This document shows positions 13,607 through 21,683 of a DNA stretch of 47,889 nucleotides, piece after piece. Below the pieces are notes generated by a model. The model did no database searches. It had not been told where the DNA came from and saw only the letters and a program-made list of their open reading frames with translations. The stretch comes from an uncultured Ruminococcus sp. Its GTDB lineage: Bacteria > Bacillota > Clostridia > Oscillospirales > CAG-272. Location: positions 1-47,889 of the forward strand of contig CACZZA010000006.1 of the NCBI GenBank assembly GCA_902785485.1, in the 5' to 3' direction. Position 1 is the stretch's first letter, and the number at the start of each line of letters is the position of its first letter. Both the position numbers and the translations under genes were made by a program.

Positions 13607-14749
13607 TCAGATAACGCGCAGTTCTTCGAGCTTCCGTATCGATCTTTCGAGGTTCACGTAGCGCTCTTCGCTCGTGTACGGATACTCTTTGAGGATGCCG
13701 CCGTAGGTCGACAGGACTTCCAGCACCTCTTCGCGGATGTGTTTCTGCGTTCCCTCGCGCCAGTCGTCTCCGTGGACGACGTAAGTCGGTTTCAGTTCTT
13801 TCAGCACGTCCGCGTAAGACAGAGTTTTCTGCTCAATGACTTTATGAACTCCCTTGACGTTGCGGAAAAGCTCCATTCTGTCGGAGGCGGGCAGGAGAGG
13901 ATAGCGTTTGAAGCTCGCCGTCGCATCGTCTGACAGAACTCCGACGATGAGTTTTCCGAGGCGGCGCGCTTTTTTTATTATCGCGATGTGTCCCGCGTGG
14001 ACGAGGTCGGTCGAAAAGCACATATAGACCGTGCGGTTCTCGATCTCGTGAAGAGCGGCTGAGACGACGGCGAGGTCTTCGGGGGTGTCGATCTCTGTAC
14101 AGAGCCTTTCTCCGACGTCGAACGCTTTTATGATGCATTCGTCCGTGATCTCGTTGAGAGCGACTTCCGCGTAACATTTGCGCTTATCCGTTTCGCAGAA
14201 TTCGCATATCCTGTCGAGCCAGAGCCGCCAGTCTTTTTTGTTCAGCTTGTAGAGCGCCTGTGCTTCCGCGGCGGAGTCGAAGAACTCCACTCCGACTTTT
14301 TTGACGTACCCGTCTTTGATGACCGCCTTGAAATCCTTTTCGGGAAGAGGGAGAGACCTCGACACCTTCATACAGCTCTCTGGGCAGGCGATAAGGTCTT
14401 CGAGAACCGAGTACTCGAATACTATGTCTCCGTGCATCAGTATCACGTCGTCGTCAAGATGGTCGCGGGCGCAGTAAATGGAATAAATATAGTTCGTTTC
14501 TTTGTAAAGCGGATTGTTGACAAACGTGAAATGAAGCGGCAATTCGAGCGAGCGGCAGTAGTTGACGAGTACCGCGTCAAAATAGCCGGTAGTCATGACG
14601 ACTTCCGTGACTCCCGCTTCGCAGAGCAGATTGAGCTGACGCGAAAGAATGGTCTCGTTAGATGAGATCTCGGTCATACATTTCGGATGTTCAGAAGTCA
14701 GGACTCCCATCCTGTGCCCGAGACCCGAGTTGAGTATCAACGCTTTCAT
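13607..14749 (-). CDS. Two-domain nucleotidyltransferase: LicC-like NTP-transferase plus HxGH cytidylyltransferase
   Basis: 380 residues. Residues 1-~225 form a sugar-phosphate/choline-phosphate type NTP-transferase (LNSGLGHRM with Lys23 in HPK, metal site MHGDIVFE around Asp108). Residues ~238-360 form a second nucleotidyltransferase of the CTP_transf_like fold with HAGH at 251-254 and LLPASDRMELFRNV. Proteins of this build activate phospho-alcohols such as phosphocholine or phosphoethanolamine with CTP, but the substrate cannot be read here. AAGGAG precedes the ATG. A CDP-alcohol phosphatidyltransferase 14 kb away could use its product. Confidence 0.8.
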   Translation of the reverse strand: MKALILNSGLGHRMGVLTSEHPKCMTEISSNETILSRQLNLLCEAGVTEVVMTTGYFDAVLVNYCRSLELPLHFTFVNNPLYKETNYIYSIYCARDHLDDDVILMHGDIVFEYSVLEDLIACPESCMKVSRSLPLPEKDFKAVIKDGYVKKVGVEFFDSAAEAQALYKLNKKDWRLWLDRICEFCETDKRKCYAEVALNEITDECIIKAFDVGERLCTEIDTPEDLAVVSAALHEIENRTVYMCFSTDLVHAGHIAIIKKARRLGKLIVGVLSDDATASFKRYPLLPASDRMELFRNVKGVHKVIEQKTLSYADVLKELKPTYVVHGDDWREGTQKHIREEVLEVLSTYGGILKEYPYTSEERYVNLERSIRKLEELRVI

Positions 14750-14799
14750 TGTGTTTGTTTCTCCTTATGGTTTGAACGTATGATCCGTTCTTAAAACCA

Positions 14800-14828
14800 A
14801 TTATACATTATTTTCGCGTGAAATACAA
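14800..14828 (-). promoter_or_regulatory. Promoter of the two-domain nucleotidyltransferase
   Basis: Minus strand: TTGTAT (14828-14823), 17-bp spacer, TATAAT (14805-14800). Confidence 0.65.
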
Positions 14829-14955
14829 TAGATTTTTCACTAAAACGGCATGTTTTTGCGTTTTATAATAAGTTTTTTTGCGTTTTCTATGGAAATACGG
14901 ACTCGGTTGTGTTATTATATATCAGATCGATAAGATCGGGAAAGGAGAGATAGAG

Positions 14956-15540
14956 ATGCTGTTCAAGGAAAGAACTTATTCGTGCCTCGTTGTGTCAAAA
15001 AACGACGCGTTCAACAGTGGACTCGTATCCCTTCTTCCCGGAACGGATTTTTATCCCGTCATTTTTTCGGACAGTCTGAAAGCGGCGAAGAGCGAACTGA
15101 ACGAACGTCACTTCGAGCTTGTCGTCATAAACTCTCCCCTCCCCGACGGCTCGGGAGAAGACCTTGCCGTCGGGACGGTGAACAGCACCGATTCCGTCGT
15201 TCTGTTCATCGTGAAGGAGGAGGACGCCGAAAAGGCGTCGGACGTCTTATCTCCATACGGTGTGTTCATCCTGCGGAAACCGACGACGAAAAAGTCGCTC
15301 GAACTGTCGGTACGTTATATGTGCGCGGCGTATGAACGTATGGAGACGCTTCGCCGGAAGAACGAATCGGTCACTCAAAAGGTCGAGGAGATCAAAGAGA
15401 TCAACCGCGCCAAATGGCTTTTGATATACAACCTCAAGATGACCGAACCCGAGGCTCACAGATATATCGAAAAGCAGGCGATGGACCGCTGCGTTTCGCG
15501 GTATGAGGTCGCGAAAAGCATCGTCCGAACGTATAAATAA
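14956..15540 (+). CDS. ANTAR-domain response-regulator-like antiterminator
   Basis: 194 residues. The N-terminal ~120 residues look like a receiver fold (YSCLVVSKND..., FELVVINSPLPDGSG), but the acidic cluster and phospho-Asp are degenerate. A coiled segment (ERMETLRRKNESVTQKVEEIKEINRAKWLLI) leads into an ANTAR domain: AKWLLIYNLKMTEPEAHRYIEKQAM...S.YEVAKSIV. ANTAR proteins bind paired hexaloop hairpins in nascent RNA and prevent termination, often in nitrogen-assimilation genes. Start at 14956 follows AAAGGAGAG; the frame is open 26 codons further upstream without a ribosome site. The glnN leader terminator 4 kb away is a plausible target; the adjacent aro leader looks ribosome-controlled instead. 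Confidence 0.85.
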   Translation: MLFKERTYSCLVVSKNDAFNSGLVSLLPGTDFYPVIFSDSLKAAKSELNERHFELVVINSPLPDGSGEDLAVGTVNSTDSVVLFIVKEEDAEKASDVLSPYGVFILRKPTTKKSLELSVRYMCAAYERMETLRRKNESVTQKVEEIKEINRAKWLLIYNLKMTEPEAHRYIEKQAMDRCVSRYEVAKSIVRTYK

Positions 15541-15571
15541 TTGCTTTGGAGTGTATTTTTTTCTAAAAGTC

Positions 15572-15600
15572 TTGACAAAAAGGCGCCTTTGGGATAAAAT
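15572..15600 (+). promoter_or_regulatory. Promoter of the aro/tyr/phe operon
   Basis: TTGACA (15572-15577), exactly 17 bp, TAAAAT (15595-15600). Predicted initiation near 15607, some 26 nt before the leader peptide ATG. Confidence 0.85.
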
Positions 15601-15632
15601 TATCTAAAGTTTTGAAAGAAAGGCGTACGGAT

Positions 15633-15707
15633 ATGGTATTTTCCGCGTTTTATTACTATTATTATTTTACTCCCGCGATGGAATGTACCGTCAGCCTTTC
15701 TGCCTGA
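15633..15707 (+). CDS. Phe/Tyr-rich attenuator leader peptide (24 aa)
   Basis: A short ORF, too small for routine ORF calling. It starts ATG GTA TTT and encodes MVFSAFYYYYYF followed by TPAMECTVSLSA, then TGA. Five consecutive Tyr codons (15651-15665) are flanked by Phe codons at 15648-15650 and 15666-15668, with another Phe at codon 3. AAAGG at 15619-15623 gives a 9-nt spacing to the ATG. It sits directly behind a strong promoter and ahead of an operon that makes exactly Phe and Tyr. The role inferred is that of a sensor: a ribosome stalls here when charged tRNA-Tyr or tRNA-Phe is scarce. Confidence 0.85.
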   Translation: MVFSAFYYYYYFTPAMECTVSLSA

Positions 15708-15735
15708 TCCTTCGAGCAAAAAGCAATACGTTCCA
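15637..15735 (+). promoter_or_regulatory. Antiterminator and competing hairpin segments of the aro attenuator
   Basis: Segment 2 (15679-15687, TGGAATGTA) pairs with segment 3 (15727-15735, TACGTTCCA) over 9 bp with one G-U. Segment 3 overlaps the 5' arm of the terminator, so the two structures exclude each other. Segment 2 can instead pair with segment 1 (15637-15644, TATTTTCC, one mismatch and one G-U), which lies in codons 2-4 of the leader. A further 8-bp pairing, 15617-15624 with 15694-15701, would cover the leader ribosome site. Confidence 0.7.
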
Positions 15736-15771
15736 CCGCTTGATCTGTTTTTGGGCGGTGGGATTTTTTTT
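15731..15771 (+). terminator. Attenuator terminator upstream of aroB
   Basis: TTCCACCGC (15731-15739) pairs with GCGGTGGGA (15755-15763) over 9 bp with one G-U, loop 15 nt, followed by eight T (15764-15771). It stands between leader peptide and aroB, so it must be bypassed for the operon to be expressed. Confidence 0.85.
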
Positions 15772-15813
15772 GAAGACCAAACGGTCTTATACCGATATTT
15801 GAGGATGGATAAT

Positions 15814-16830
15814 ATGATCTTACGTACCGAACTCGGCAAAGATTCCTATGACGTCGTTATTTCCCGCGGCGCCCTTGACAAGGCGGGGGAGCTTCTCGAC
15901 CTTGACAGAAAAACGCTCGTAGTGACCGATTCCGGAGTCCCGCGCGCATATTCCGAAAAGGTGGCGACGGCGGCGAAAGACGCCCATATCGTCACATTTC
16001 CGATGGGAGAAAAGAGCAAATCGCTTTCCGTCTGGCAGACGCTTCTTTCGGAAATGCTCGAGCATTCGTTCACACGCCGCGACTGTGTCGTCGCCGTGGG
16101 CGGAGGAGTAGTGGGAGACCTTGCGGGATTCGCGGCGGCGTCGTATATGAGGGGAATCGACTTTTACAACGTTCCCACGACCTCGCTTTCACAGGTGGAC
16201 TCCTCCGTAGGAGGCAAGACCGCGGTCGACTTCTGCGGAGTAAAGAATATAGTCGGAGCGTTCCATCAGCCGAAAAAAGTGCTGATAGACCCGTCTGTCC
16301 TGTCCACCCTTGATAAAAGACAGTTCTCGAACGGACTCGCGGAGGCGCTGAAAATGGCGGCGACGTTCGATCGCGATTTCTTCGCTCTGTTCGAGAAAGA
16401 GATGACCGATGAAGTCATCGAAGAGATCATCGCCCGCGCGATAAAAGCAAAGAAATACGTCGTCGAACAGGACGAAAAGGAAAAAGGACTCCGCCGCGCG
16501 CTCAACTTCGGTCATACCGTGGGACACGGGATCGAAAGCGTGTACGGCGACCGGTTCTTCCACGGCGAATGCGTTTCGCTCGGTATGCTTCCGATGTGTT
16601 CCGAAAGGGCTGAAAAACGCATCCGCGCCTCTCTCGAAAAGCTGGGACTTCCGACGAAATTCGAGTACGACATCGACCGCGTTTTCGAGGCGGTCAGCCA
16701 CGACAAAAAGGGCGAAGGCGACTCCGTGAACGCCGTTTTCGTAGACGAGATAGGGAGTCACAGGATAGAGAAGATCACCTACGGCGCGCTGAAAAAGCGT
16801 GTTGAAAACTACCTTGAAAGGGGAGTCTGA
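15814..16830 (+). CDS. aroB: 3-dehydroquinate synthase
   Basis: 338 residues from the chosen ATG. NAD-dependent cyclisation of DAHP to 3-dehydroquinate, second step of the shikimate pathway. Motifs: VAVGGGVVGDLAGFAAASYMRG (nucleotide and metal region), PTTSLSQVDSSVGGKTAVDF, and a zinc-binding set with RALNFGHTVGHGIE. Start 15814 uses GAGG at 15801-15804; ATG 15805 would sit on that site. First structural gene behind the attenuator; aroC follows after 2 nt. Confidence 0.95.
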   Translation: MILRTELGKDSYDVVISRGALDKAGELLDLDRKTLVVTDSGVPRAYSEKVATAAKDAHIVTFPMGEKSKSLSVWQTLLSEMLEHSFTRRDCVVAVGGGVVGDLAGFAAASYMRGIDFYNVPTTSLSQVDSSVGGKTAVDFCGVKNIVGAFHQPKKVLIDPSVLSTLDKRQFSNGLAEALKMAATFDRDFFALFEKEMTDEVIEEIIARAIKAKKYVVEQDEKEKGLRRALNFGHTVGHGIESVYGDRFFHGECVSLGMLPMCSERAEKRIRASLEKLGLPTKFEYDIDRVFEAVSHDKKGEGDSVNAVFVDEIGSHRIEKITYGALKKRVENYLERGV

Positions 16831-16832
16831 AA

Positions 16833-17933
16833 GTGAAAAACACGTTTGGAAACAACGTTGCGTTCACTCTGTTCGGCGAAAGCCACGGAGAGGGGATAGG
16901 CGGAGTCCTCGACGGCCTCGGAGCGGGAGTGAAGATAGACGAGAGCTATATCGAAAAAAGACTGACTCTCCGCCGTCCTTCGGGCAGGATCTCGACTTCG
17001 CGCGCGGAAAAGGACGAGTATTCCTTTATTTCCGGAGTTTTCGAGGGATATACCACGGGTACTCCGATAGCGGCGGTGATAAAAAATTCAAACGTACATT
17101 CGTCGGATTATTCCGAAATGAAGTCGACGGCGCGTCCGGGACACGCGGATTTCACCGGATACGCAAAATATAACGGGTACAACGATTACAGAGGCGGAGG
17201 CCATTTTTCGGGCAGACTCACCGCGGCGCTCGTGCTTTTCGGCGCGATAGCGCAAAAGGCGCTCGAAGACAAAGGAATTATCCTCGGCACGCACGTATCA
17301 CGGTGCGCGGGGATATCCGACGCTCCGTTCACCGACTACGGAAAAGAAATACCGATCCTCAACGACCGCGTGTTCGCCGTCCTCGACCCGGAGGCGGGCA
17401 AGAAAATGACAGATGAGATCCAAAAAGCGGCTGACGACGGGGATTCGGTCGGAGGGATACTCGAGACCGCGGTGACGGGACTTCCCGCGGGACTCGGAGA
17501 GCCGTTCTTCGACACGGTCGAGGGGATGCTCTCGCACGCGCTGTTCGCGATCCCCGGAGTCAAGGGAGTCGAGTTCGGCGACGGCTTTGCGCTCTGCGAT
17601 ATGAAAGGCTCTGAGTCCAACGATCCGTTCTGCGTCAAGGACGGTGAGATAAAAACGAAGACCAACCGTATGGGAGGCATCAACGGCGGGATAACGAACG
17701 GGATGCCGGTGGTCTTCCGTACCGCGATAAAACCGACCCCGTCGATATTCAAGGAACAGGATACCGTTGATTTCCGTACCGGGGAAGAAATAAAACTCAG
17801 TCTCAAGGGCAGACACGACCCCGCGATCGTACACCGCGCCCGCGCCGTACAGGACGCCGTAGCGTCGCTCGTGCTCGCCGATATGCTCGTCGGGCGTTAC
17901 GGGAGCGACTTCTTCGGAGGGGACGGCAAATGA
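16833..17933 (+). CDS. aroC: Chorismate synthase
   Basis: 366 residues with a GTG start preceded by GAAAGGGGAG. Converts EPSP to chorismate using reduced FMN. Motifs: FGESHGEGIGGVLDG near the start, RPGHADFTGYAKY, and RMGGINGGITNGMPVVFRTAIKPTPSI, followed by GRHDPAIVHRA. The order of genes does not follow the order of reactions, since this is the last shikimate step. Its stop overlaps the aroE/K start (ATGA). Confidence 0.96.
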   Translation: MKNTFGNNVAFTLFGESHGEGIGGVLDGLGAGVKIDESYIEKRLTLRRPSGRISTSRAEKDEYSFISGVFEGYTTGTPIAAVIKNSNVHSSDYSEMKSTARPGHADFTGYAKYNGYNDYRGGGHFSGRLTAALVLFGAIAQKALEDKGIILGTHVSRCAGISDAPFTDYGKEIPILNDRVFAVLDPEAGKKMTDEIQKAADDGDSVGGILETAVTGLPAGLGEPFFDTVEGMLSHALFAIPGVKGVEFGDGFALCDMKGSESNDPFCVKDGEIKTKTNRMGGINGGITNGMPVVFRTAIKPTPSIFKEQDTVDFRTGEEIKLSLKGRHDPAIVHRARAVQDAVASLVLADMLVGRYGSDFFGGDGK

Positions 17934-19171
17934 CGTTCTACTGTATCGGAGAAAAACTGTCGCACAGCTTTTCAAAGGAAATACACGATAAAATAGGCGG
18001 CTATTCATATTACATAAAAGAGATCGCGCCGGAAAAACTCGATTCGTTTATGGAGAGCAAGGAGTTCGACGGACTCAACGTGACCATTCCTTATAAGGAA
18101 AGGGTCATACCTCACATGTTCTTCACAGAGGAGAACGCGAAGAGGGTGGGAGCCGTCAACACCGTCGTACGGCGTGACGGCAGACTGTACGGGTACAATA
18201 CCGACGTGTACGGTATGACGTCGCTGATCTCCCGCGCGGGGATAGAGGTCAAAGACAGAAAGGTGCTTATCCTCGGCACGGGCGGCACATCCAAGACCGC
18301 GCGCGAGGTTTGCAGGCTCCTCGGAGCGAAAGAGGTATTCACCGTTTCGCGGGAGCCGAAAGGCGAATATATATCCTATTCGGAAGCCGCCGGAATTCAT
18401 TCCGACGCCCATATCATCATAAATACCACTCCGTGCGGAATGTACCCGAAAACGGGGGCGGTCCCGATAGACACAGACGGTTTTGCAAAGCTCGAGGGAG
18501 TCGTCGACGCGGTGTATAACCCGCTTCGCACCGAGCTTGTGATGAACGCGCTCCTTCGCGGGATAAAAGCGACGGGCGGACTGTATATGCTCGTTTCGCA
18601 GGCGGTGCGCGCGTCGGAGTATTTTACGGGGAAGACCTACGGACCGGAGCTTGAAAACGAACTGTACAACGAAGTCGTGTTCGAGAAACGGAACATAGTC
18701 CTGACCGGGATGCCGTCGTCGGGCAAAACGACCCTCGGAAAGAAGGTCGCCTCTCTTCTCGGGCGTGAGTTCGTCGATACCGACGACGAGATCGTCCGCA
18801 GGACGGGACGCGACATCCCGTCGATCTTCCGCGAGGACGGAGAAAAGGCGTTCCGTGACCTCGAAGAAGAGGTGATACGCGACGTCTCGCGCGAGTCGGG
18901 GAGGATAATCTCGACCGGAGGCGGCGCGATACTGCGGGAAAACAACGTTTACAGACTCAAACAGAACGGACGTATCGTTTTTATCGACCGTCCGGTGGAA
19001 AAACTCATTCCCACGTCCGACCGTCCGCTCGCGGGAAGCGCCGAAGCGGTCAGAAAACGCTACGGAGAGCGTATAGAAATCTACCGTTCGACGTGCGATA
19101 AATCGTTCGTACCGGTCGATTCGATAGAAGAAAACGCGCAGACGATAATACGAAAGGCGAAAGAACAATGA
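17930..19171 (+). CDS. Shikimate dehydrogenase-shikimate kinase fusion (AroE-AroK)
   Basis: 413 residues, two enzymes in one chain. Residues 1-~243: shikimate dehydrogenase with the substrate motif KLSHSFSKEIHDKI, catalytic Lys in NVTIPYKE, GYNTDVYG and the Rossmann loop VLILGTGGTSKTA. Residues ~250-413: shikimate kinase with P-loop GMPSSGKTTLG, DTDDEIVRRTGRDIPSIF and ISTGGGAIL. The reactions are consecutive (dehydroshikimate to shikimate to shikimate-3-phosphate). No stop or frameshift lies at the junction, so the fusion is real in this assembly. Overlaps aroC and aroQ by 4 nt each. Confidence 0.93.
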   Translation: MTFYCIGEKLSHSFSKEIHDKIGGYSYYIKEIAPEKLDSFMESKEFDGLNVTIPYKERVIPHMFFTEENAKRVGAVNTVVRRDGRLYGYNTDVYGMTSLISRAGIEVKDRKVLILGTGGTSKTAREVCRLLGAKEVFTVSREPKGEYISYSEAAGIHSDAHIIINTTPCGMYPKTGAVPIDTDGFAKLEGVVDAVYNPLRTELVMNALLRGIKATGGLYMLVSQAVRASEYFTGKTYGPELENELYNEVVFEKRNIVLTGMPSSGKTTLGKKVASLLGREFVDTDDEIVRRTGRDIPSIFREDGEKAFRDLEEEVIRDVSRESGRIISTGGGAILRENNVYRLKQNGRIVFIDRPVEKLIPTSDRPLAGSAEAVRKRYGERIEIYRSTCDKSFVPVDSIEENAQTIIRKAKEQ

Positions 19172-19614
19172 AACTGCTGATAATCAACGGACCGAACCTC
19201 AATATGCTCGGAGTCCGGGAACCGGACGTCTACGGACGCGAGACCTACGCGGATCTCGTCGCCAAGATAAATTCCCACGCGGAAAAGATCGGGGTCAGGG
19301 CGGTCATAACTCAATCGAACCACGAGGGAGAGATCGTCGACACGATCCAGCGCGCGTACGGTCTGTATGACGGCATCGTCATCAATCCCGCCGCTTACAC
19401 TCATACCTCGGTCGCCATCCTCGACGCGCTCAAAGCGGTGAACATCCCCGCGTGCGAGGTGCATATCTCCGACGTTTCGAAGCGCGAGGCGTTCCGTCAG
19501 ATCAGCTACGTTTCATATTATTGCGAAAAATCGTTCATCGGTCTCGGCACCGACGGGTACCTCCGGGCGATGGACTATCTCGCCGAAAAATACGGAGGCG
19601 AAACGAAATTATGA
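19168..19614 (+). CDS. aroQ: 3-dehydroquinate dehydratase, type II
   Basis: 148 residues, the standard size. Dehydrates 3-dehydroquinate to 3-dehydroshikimate. It carries INGPNLNMLGVREPDVYG with the catalytic Tyr, QSNHEGEIVDTI, INPAAYTHTSVAI and the C-terminal EVHISDVSKREAFRQISY. It is the dodecameric type II enzyme, unrelated to AroD. Start and stop overlap both neighbours by 4 nt. Confidence 0.96.
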   Translation: MKLLIINGPNLNMLGVREPDVYGRETYADLVAKINSHAEKIGVRAVITQSNHEGEIVDTIQRAYGLYDGIVINPAAYTHTSVAILDALKAVNIPACEVHISDVSKREAFRQISYVSYYCEKSFIGLGTDGYLRAMDYLAEKYGGETKL

Positions 19615-20825
19615 TCGCGCGTTTCGCTCCTTCTTCGGAGGGGATGGAGGGAAAGGTCAAGGCTCCGCCTTCAAAGAGCGCGAGCCACCGGCTGCTCATC
19701 GCGTCCGCTCTGACCGGAGAAAAGACCGCCGTATCCAACGTCGCTTTTTCGGAAGACGTCAAGGCTACGCTGGACTGCCTGCGCGCCCTCGGGTGCGGCG
19801 TTGAGGTAAACGGAGACGAAGTAAGGCTCGACCCGACGGGATTTCTTGAAGAAAAAGACGTAGTACTCGACTGCCGCGAGAGCGGAAGCACCTTGCGTTT
19901 CTTCATACCGCTGTGTCTTTTGACCGGCGGAAGATATATTCTCCGCGGCTCAGAAAGACTTCTTTCCCGTCCGCTCGGAGTCTACGTCTCGCTCTGCGAA
20001 GAAAACGGTTTTACTTTTGAAAACGACGGTAAACAGCTCGAGGTCTCGGGCAGGCTGAAACGCGGAACTTATACGATCGACGGCTCGGTCAGCAGTCAGT
20101 TCGCGACGGGTATGCTTTTCGCGCTCTCGCGGCTCGGAAGCAGCCGTCTCGACCTCATTCCTCCGGTCGAAAGCCGGCCGTATATAGACATGACTCTGTC
20201 GTCGCTCCGCGTTTTCGGCTTCGGCGCTGAGTATGAAAACGAAAATTCCATACGCGTCGACGGAAAAACGGGGAAGTCCCCGGAAAAACTCGAAGTCGAG
20301 GGAGACTGGTCGAACGCGGCGTTCCTCGACGCATTGAAATTCGTCGGAGCGAACGTGGAAGTGACGGGACTCGACGAGTCCTCTCTCCAAGGAGACAAGA
20401 TATACAAAACTCACTTTGAGACTCTCGCGCGCTCTTTTTGCGAGATAGACCTCGCGGACACTCCCGACCTCGCGCCGGTACTGATGGCGGCGGCGGCGCT
20501 GTGCCGCGGCGCGCGCTTCACCTCGACAAAAAGGCTGAAGATCAAGGAGAGCGACAGGGGCGAAGCGATGAAGACCGAGCTTGCGAAATTCGGGGTCAGA
20601 GCCGACGTTCGCGAAGACGAGATAACGGTATATCCGTCAATGATACACAGACCGTCCGCTCCGCTCGACGGACACAACGACCACAGGATCGTTATGGCTC
20701 TCTCGACCCTCCTGCTCAAAACAGGCGGGGATATACGCGGGTGCGAGGCGGTAAACAAAAGCTATCCGGATTATTTTGAAACCTTACGGAAACTGAAAGG
20801 CAAGGTCGGTATATATGATAGTTGA
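19611..20825 (+). CDS. aroA: 3-phosphoshikimate 1-carboxyvinyltransferase (EPSP synthase)
   Basis: 404 residues. Joins shikimate-3-phosphate and PEP to EPSP. Motifs: KAPPSKSASHRLLIASAL at the N-terminus, CRESGSTLRFFIPL, SSQFATGMLFAL, the late KRLKIKESDRGEAMKTEL and DGHNDHRIVMAL. GGAGG lies upstream of ATG 19611, which overlaps the aroQ stop. The frame runs on upstream inside aroQ, but that part shows no homology. Confidence 0.96.
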   Translation: MIARFAPSSEGMEGKVKAPPSKSASHRLLIASALTGEKTAVSNVAFSEDVKATLDCLRALGCGVEVNGDEVRLDPTGFLEEKDVVLDCRESGSTLRFFIPLCLLTGGRYILRGSERLLSRPLGVYVSLCEENGFTFENDGKQLEVSGRLKRGTYTIDGSVSSQFATGMLFALSRLGSSRLDLIPPVESRPYIDMTLSSLRVFGFGAEYENENSIRVDGKTGKSPEKLEVEGDWSNAAFLDALKFVGANVEVTGLDESSLQGDKIYKTHFETLARSFCEIDLADTPDLAPVLMAAAALCRGARFTSTKRLKIKESDRGEAMKTELAKFGVRADVREDEITVYPSMIHRPSAPLDGHNDHRIVMALSTLLLKTGGDIRGCEAVNKSYPDYFETLRKLKGKVGIYDS

Positions 20826-21672
20826 CGTAAAAAGAAACATACTCATAGTCGGTCTCGGACTCCTCGGAGGCTCGTACGCCGAGGCGCTGAAACGCTACGG
20901 CTTCCGCGTGACGGCGATAACGCGCCGTCAGTCGTCGATAGACTACGCTCTCGAAAAAGGAATTATCGACGAGGGAAGCACGGAGGTCGATCCGCGGCTC
21001 GTCGGAGAGGCGGATATAGTGGTCTTCGGACTCTATCCGCACATTTTCACGGAATGGATCGAAAAAAATCAGCGCTTGTTCAAGAGCGGAGCGCTCCTGA
21101 CAGACGTTACGGGCGTCAAGCGCTCGGTCGTGTACAAAGTGCAGGATATGCTCCGTCCCGACGTTGAATTCATCCCCGCGCACCCGATGGCGGGACGCGA
21201 GGTCTACGGAGTAGAGAACAGCACCTCGAAAATGTTCGTCGGCGCGAACTACATCGTCACTCCGACCGAAAAGAACACCAAAGAGGCGATAGAGGTCTGC
21301 CGCGAGCTCGGACTTTTGCTCGGCTTTTCCCGCGTGTCGGTGCTGACTCCCGAGGAACACGACGAAATGATCGGCTTCGTTTCTCAGCTGACCCACGTCA
21401 TAGCGGTCGTTCTTATGACCTGCAACGAGTCGGAGCATATAGAAAAATACACCGGAGACTCGTTCCGCGACCTTACGAGGATAGCGAACATCAACGACCT
21501 GCTCTGGTCGGAGCTGTTCTTCTCCAACAAGGACGCGCTTCTCCGCCAGATGGAAGCGTTTGAAAAGCAGTTCGACAAGATGAAAAAATGTCTCTGCGAA
21601 AACGACGTCGAGGGTATGCGCGAGATGATGCGGCACTCTTCCGAGCGCAGGGCGAAGTTCGATAAAAAATAA
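20815..21672 (+). CDS. tyrA: Prephenate dehydrogenase
   Basis: 285 residues. Oxidative decarboxylation of prephenate to 4-hydroxyphenylpyruvate for tyrosine. N-terminal Rossmann motif NILIVGLGLLGGSYAEAL, then DVTGVKRSVV, IPAHPMAGREVYGVENS and the helical dimer domain with HDEMIGFVSQLTHVIAV. No ACT domain, so feedback inhibition by Tyr is not evident; transcription control by the leader may replace it. Overlaps aroA by 11 bp. Confidence 0.94.
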   Translation: MIVDVKRNILIVGLGLLGGSYAEALKRYGFRVTAITRRQSSIDYALEKGIIDEGSTEVDPRLVGEADIVVFGLYPHIFTEWIEKNQRLFKSGALLTDVTGVKRSVVYKVQDMLRPDVEFIPAHPMAGREVYGVENSTSKMFVGANYIVTPTEKNTKEAIEVCRELGLLLGFSRVSVLTPEEHDEMIGFVSQLTHVIAVVLMTCNESEHIEKYTGDSFRDLTRIANINDLLWSELFFSNKDALLRQMEAFEKQFDKMKKCLCENDVEGMREMMRHSSERRAKFDKK

Positions 21673-21683
21673 GGATGGAACGT

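Noticed and set aside
18005..19168. Minus-strand open frame of 387 codons
   Set aside because: Antisense to the AroE-AroK fusion, low-complexity Arg-rich product.
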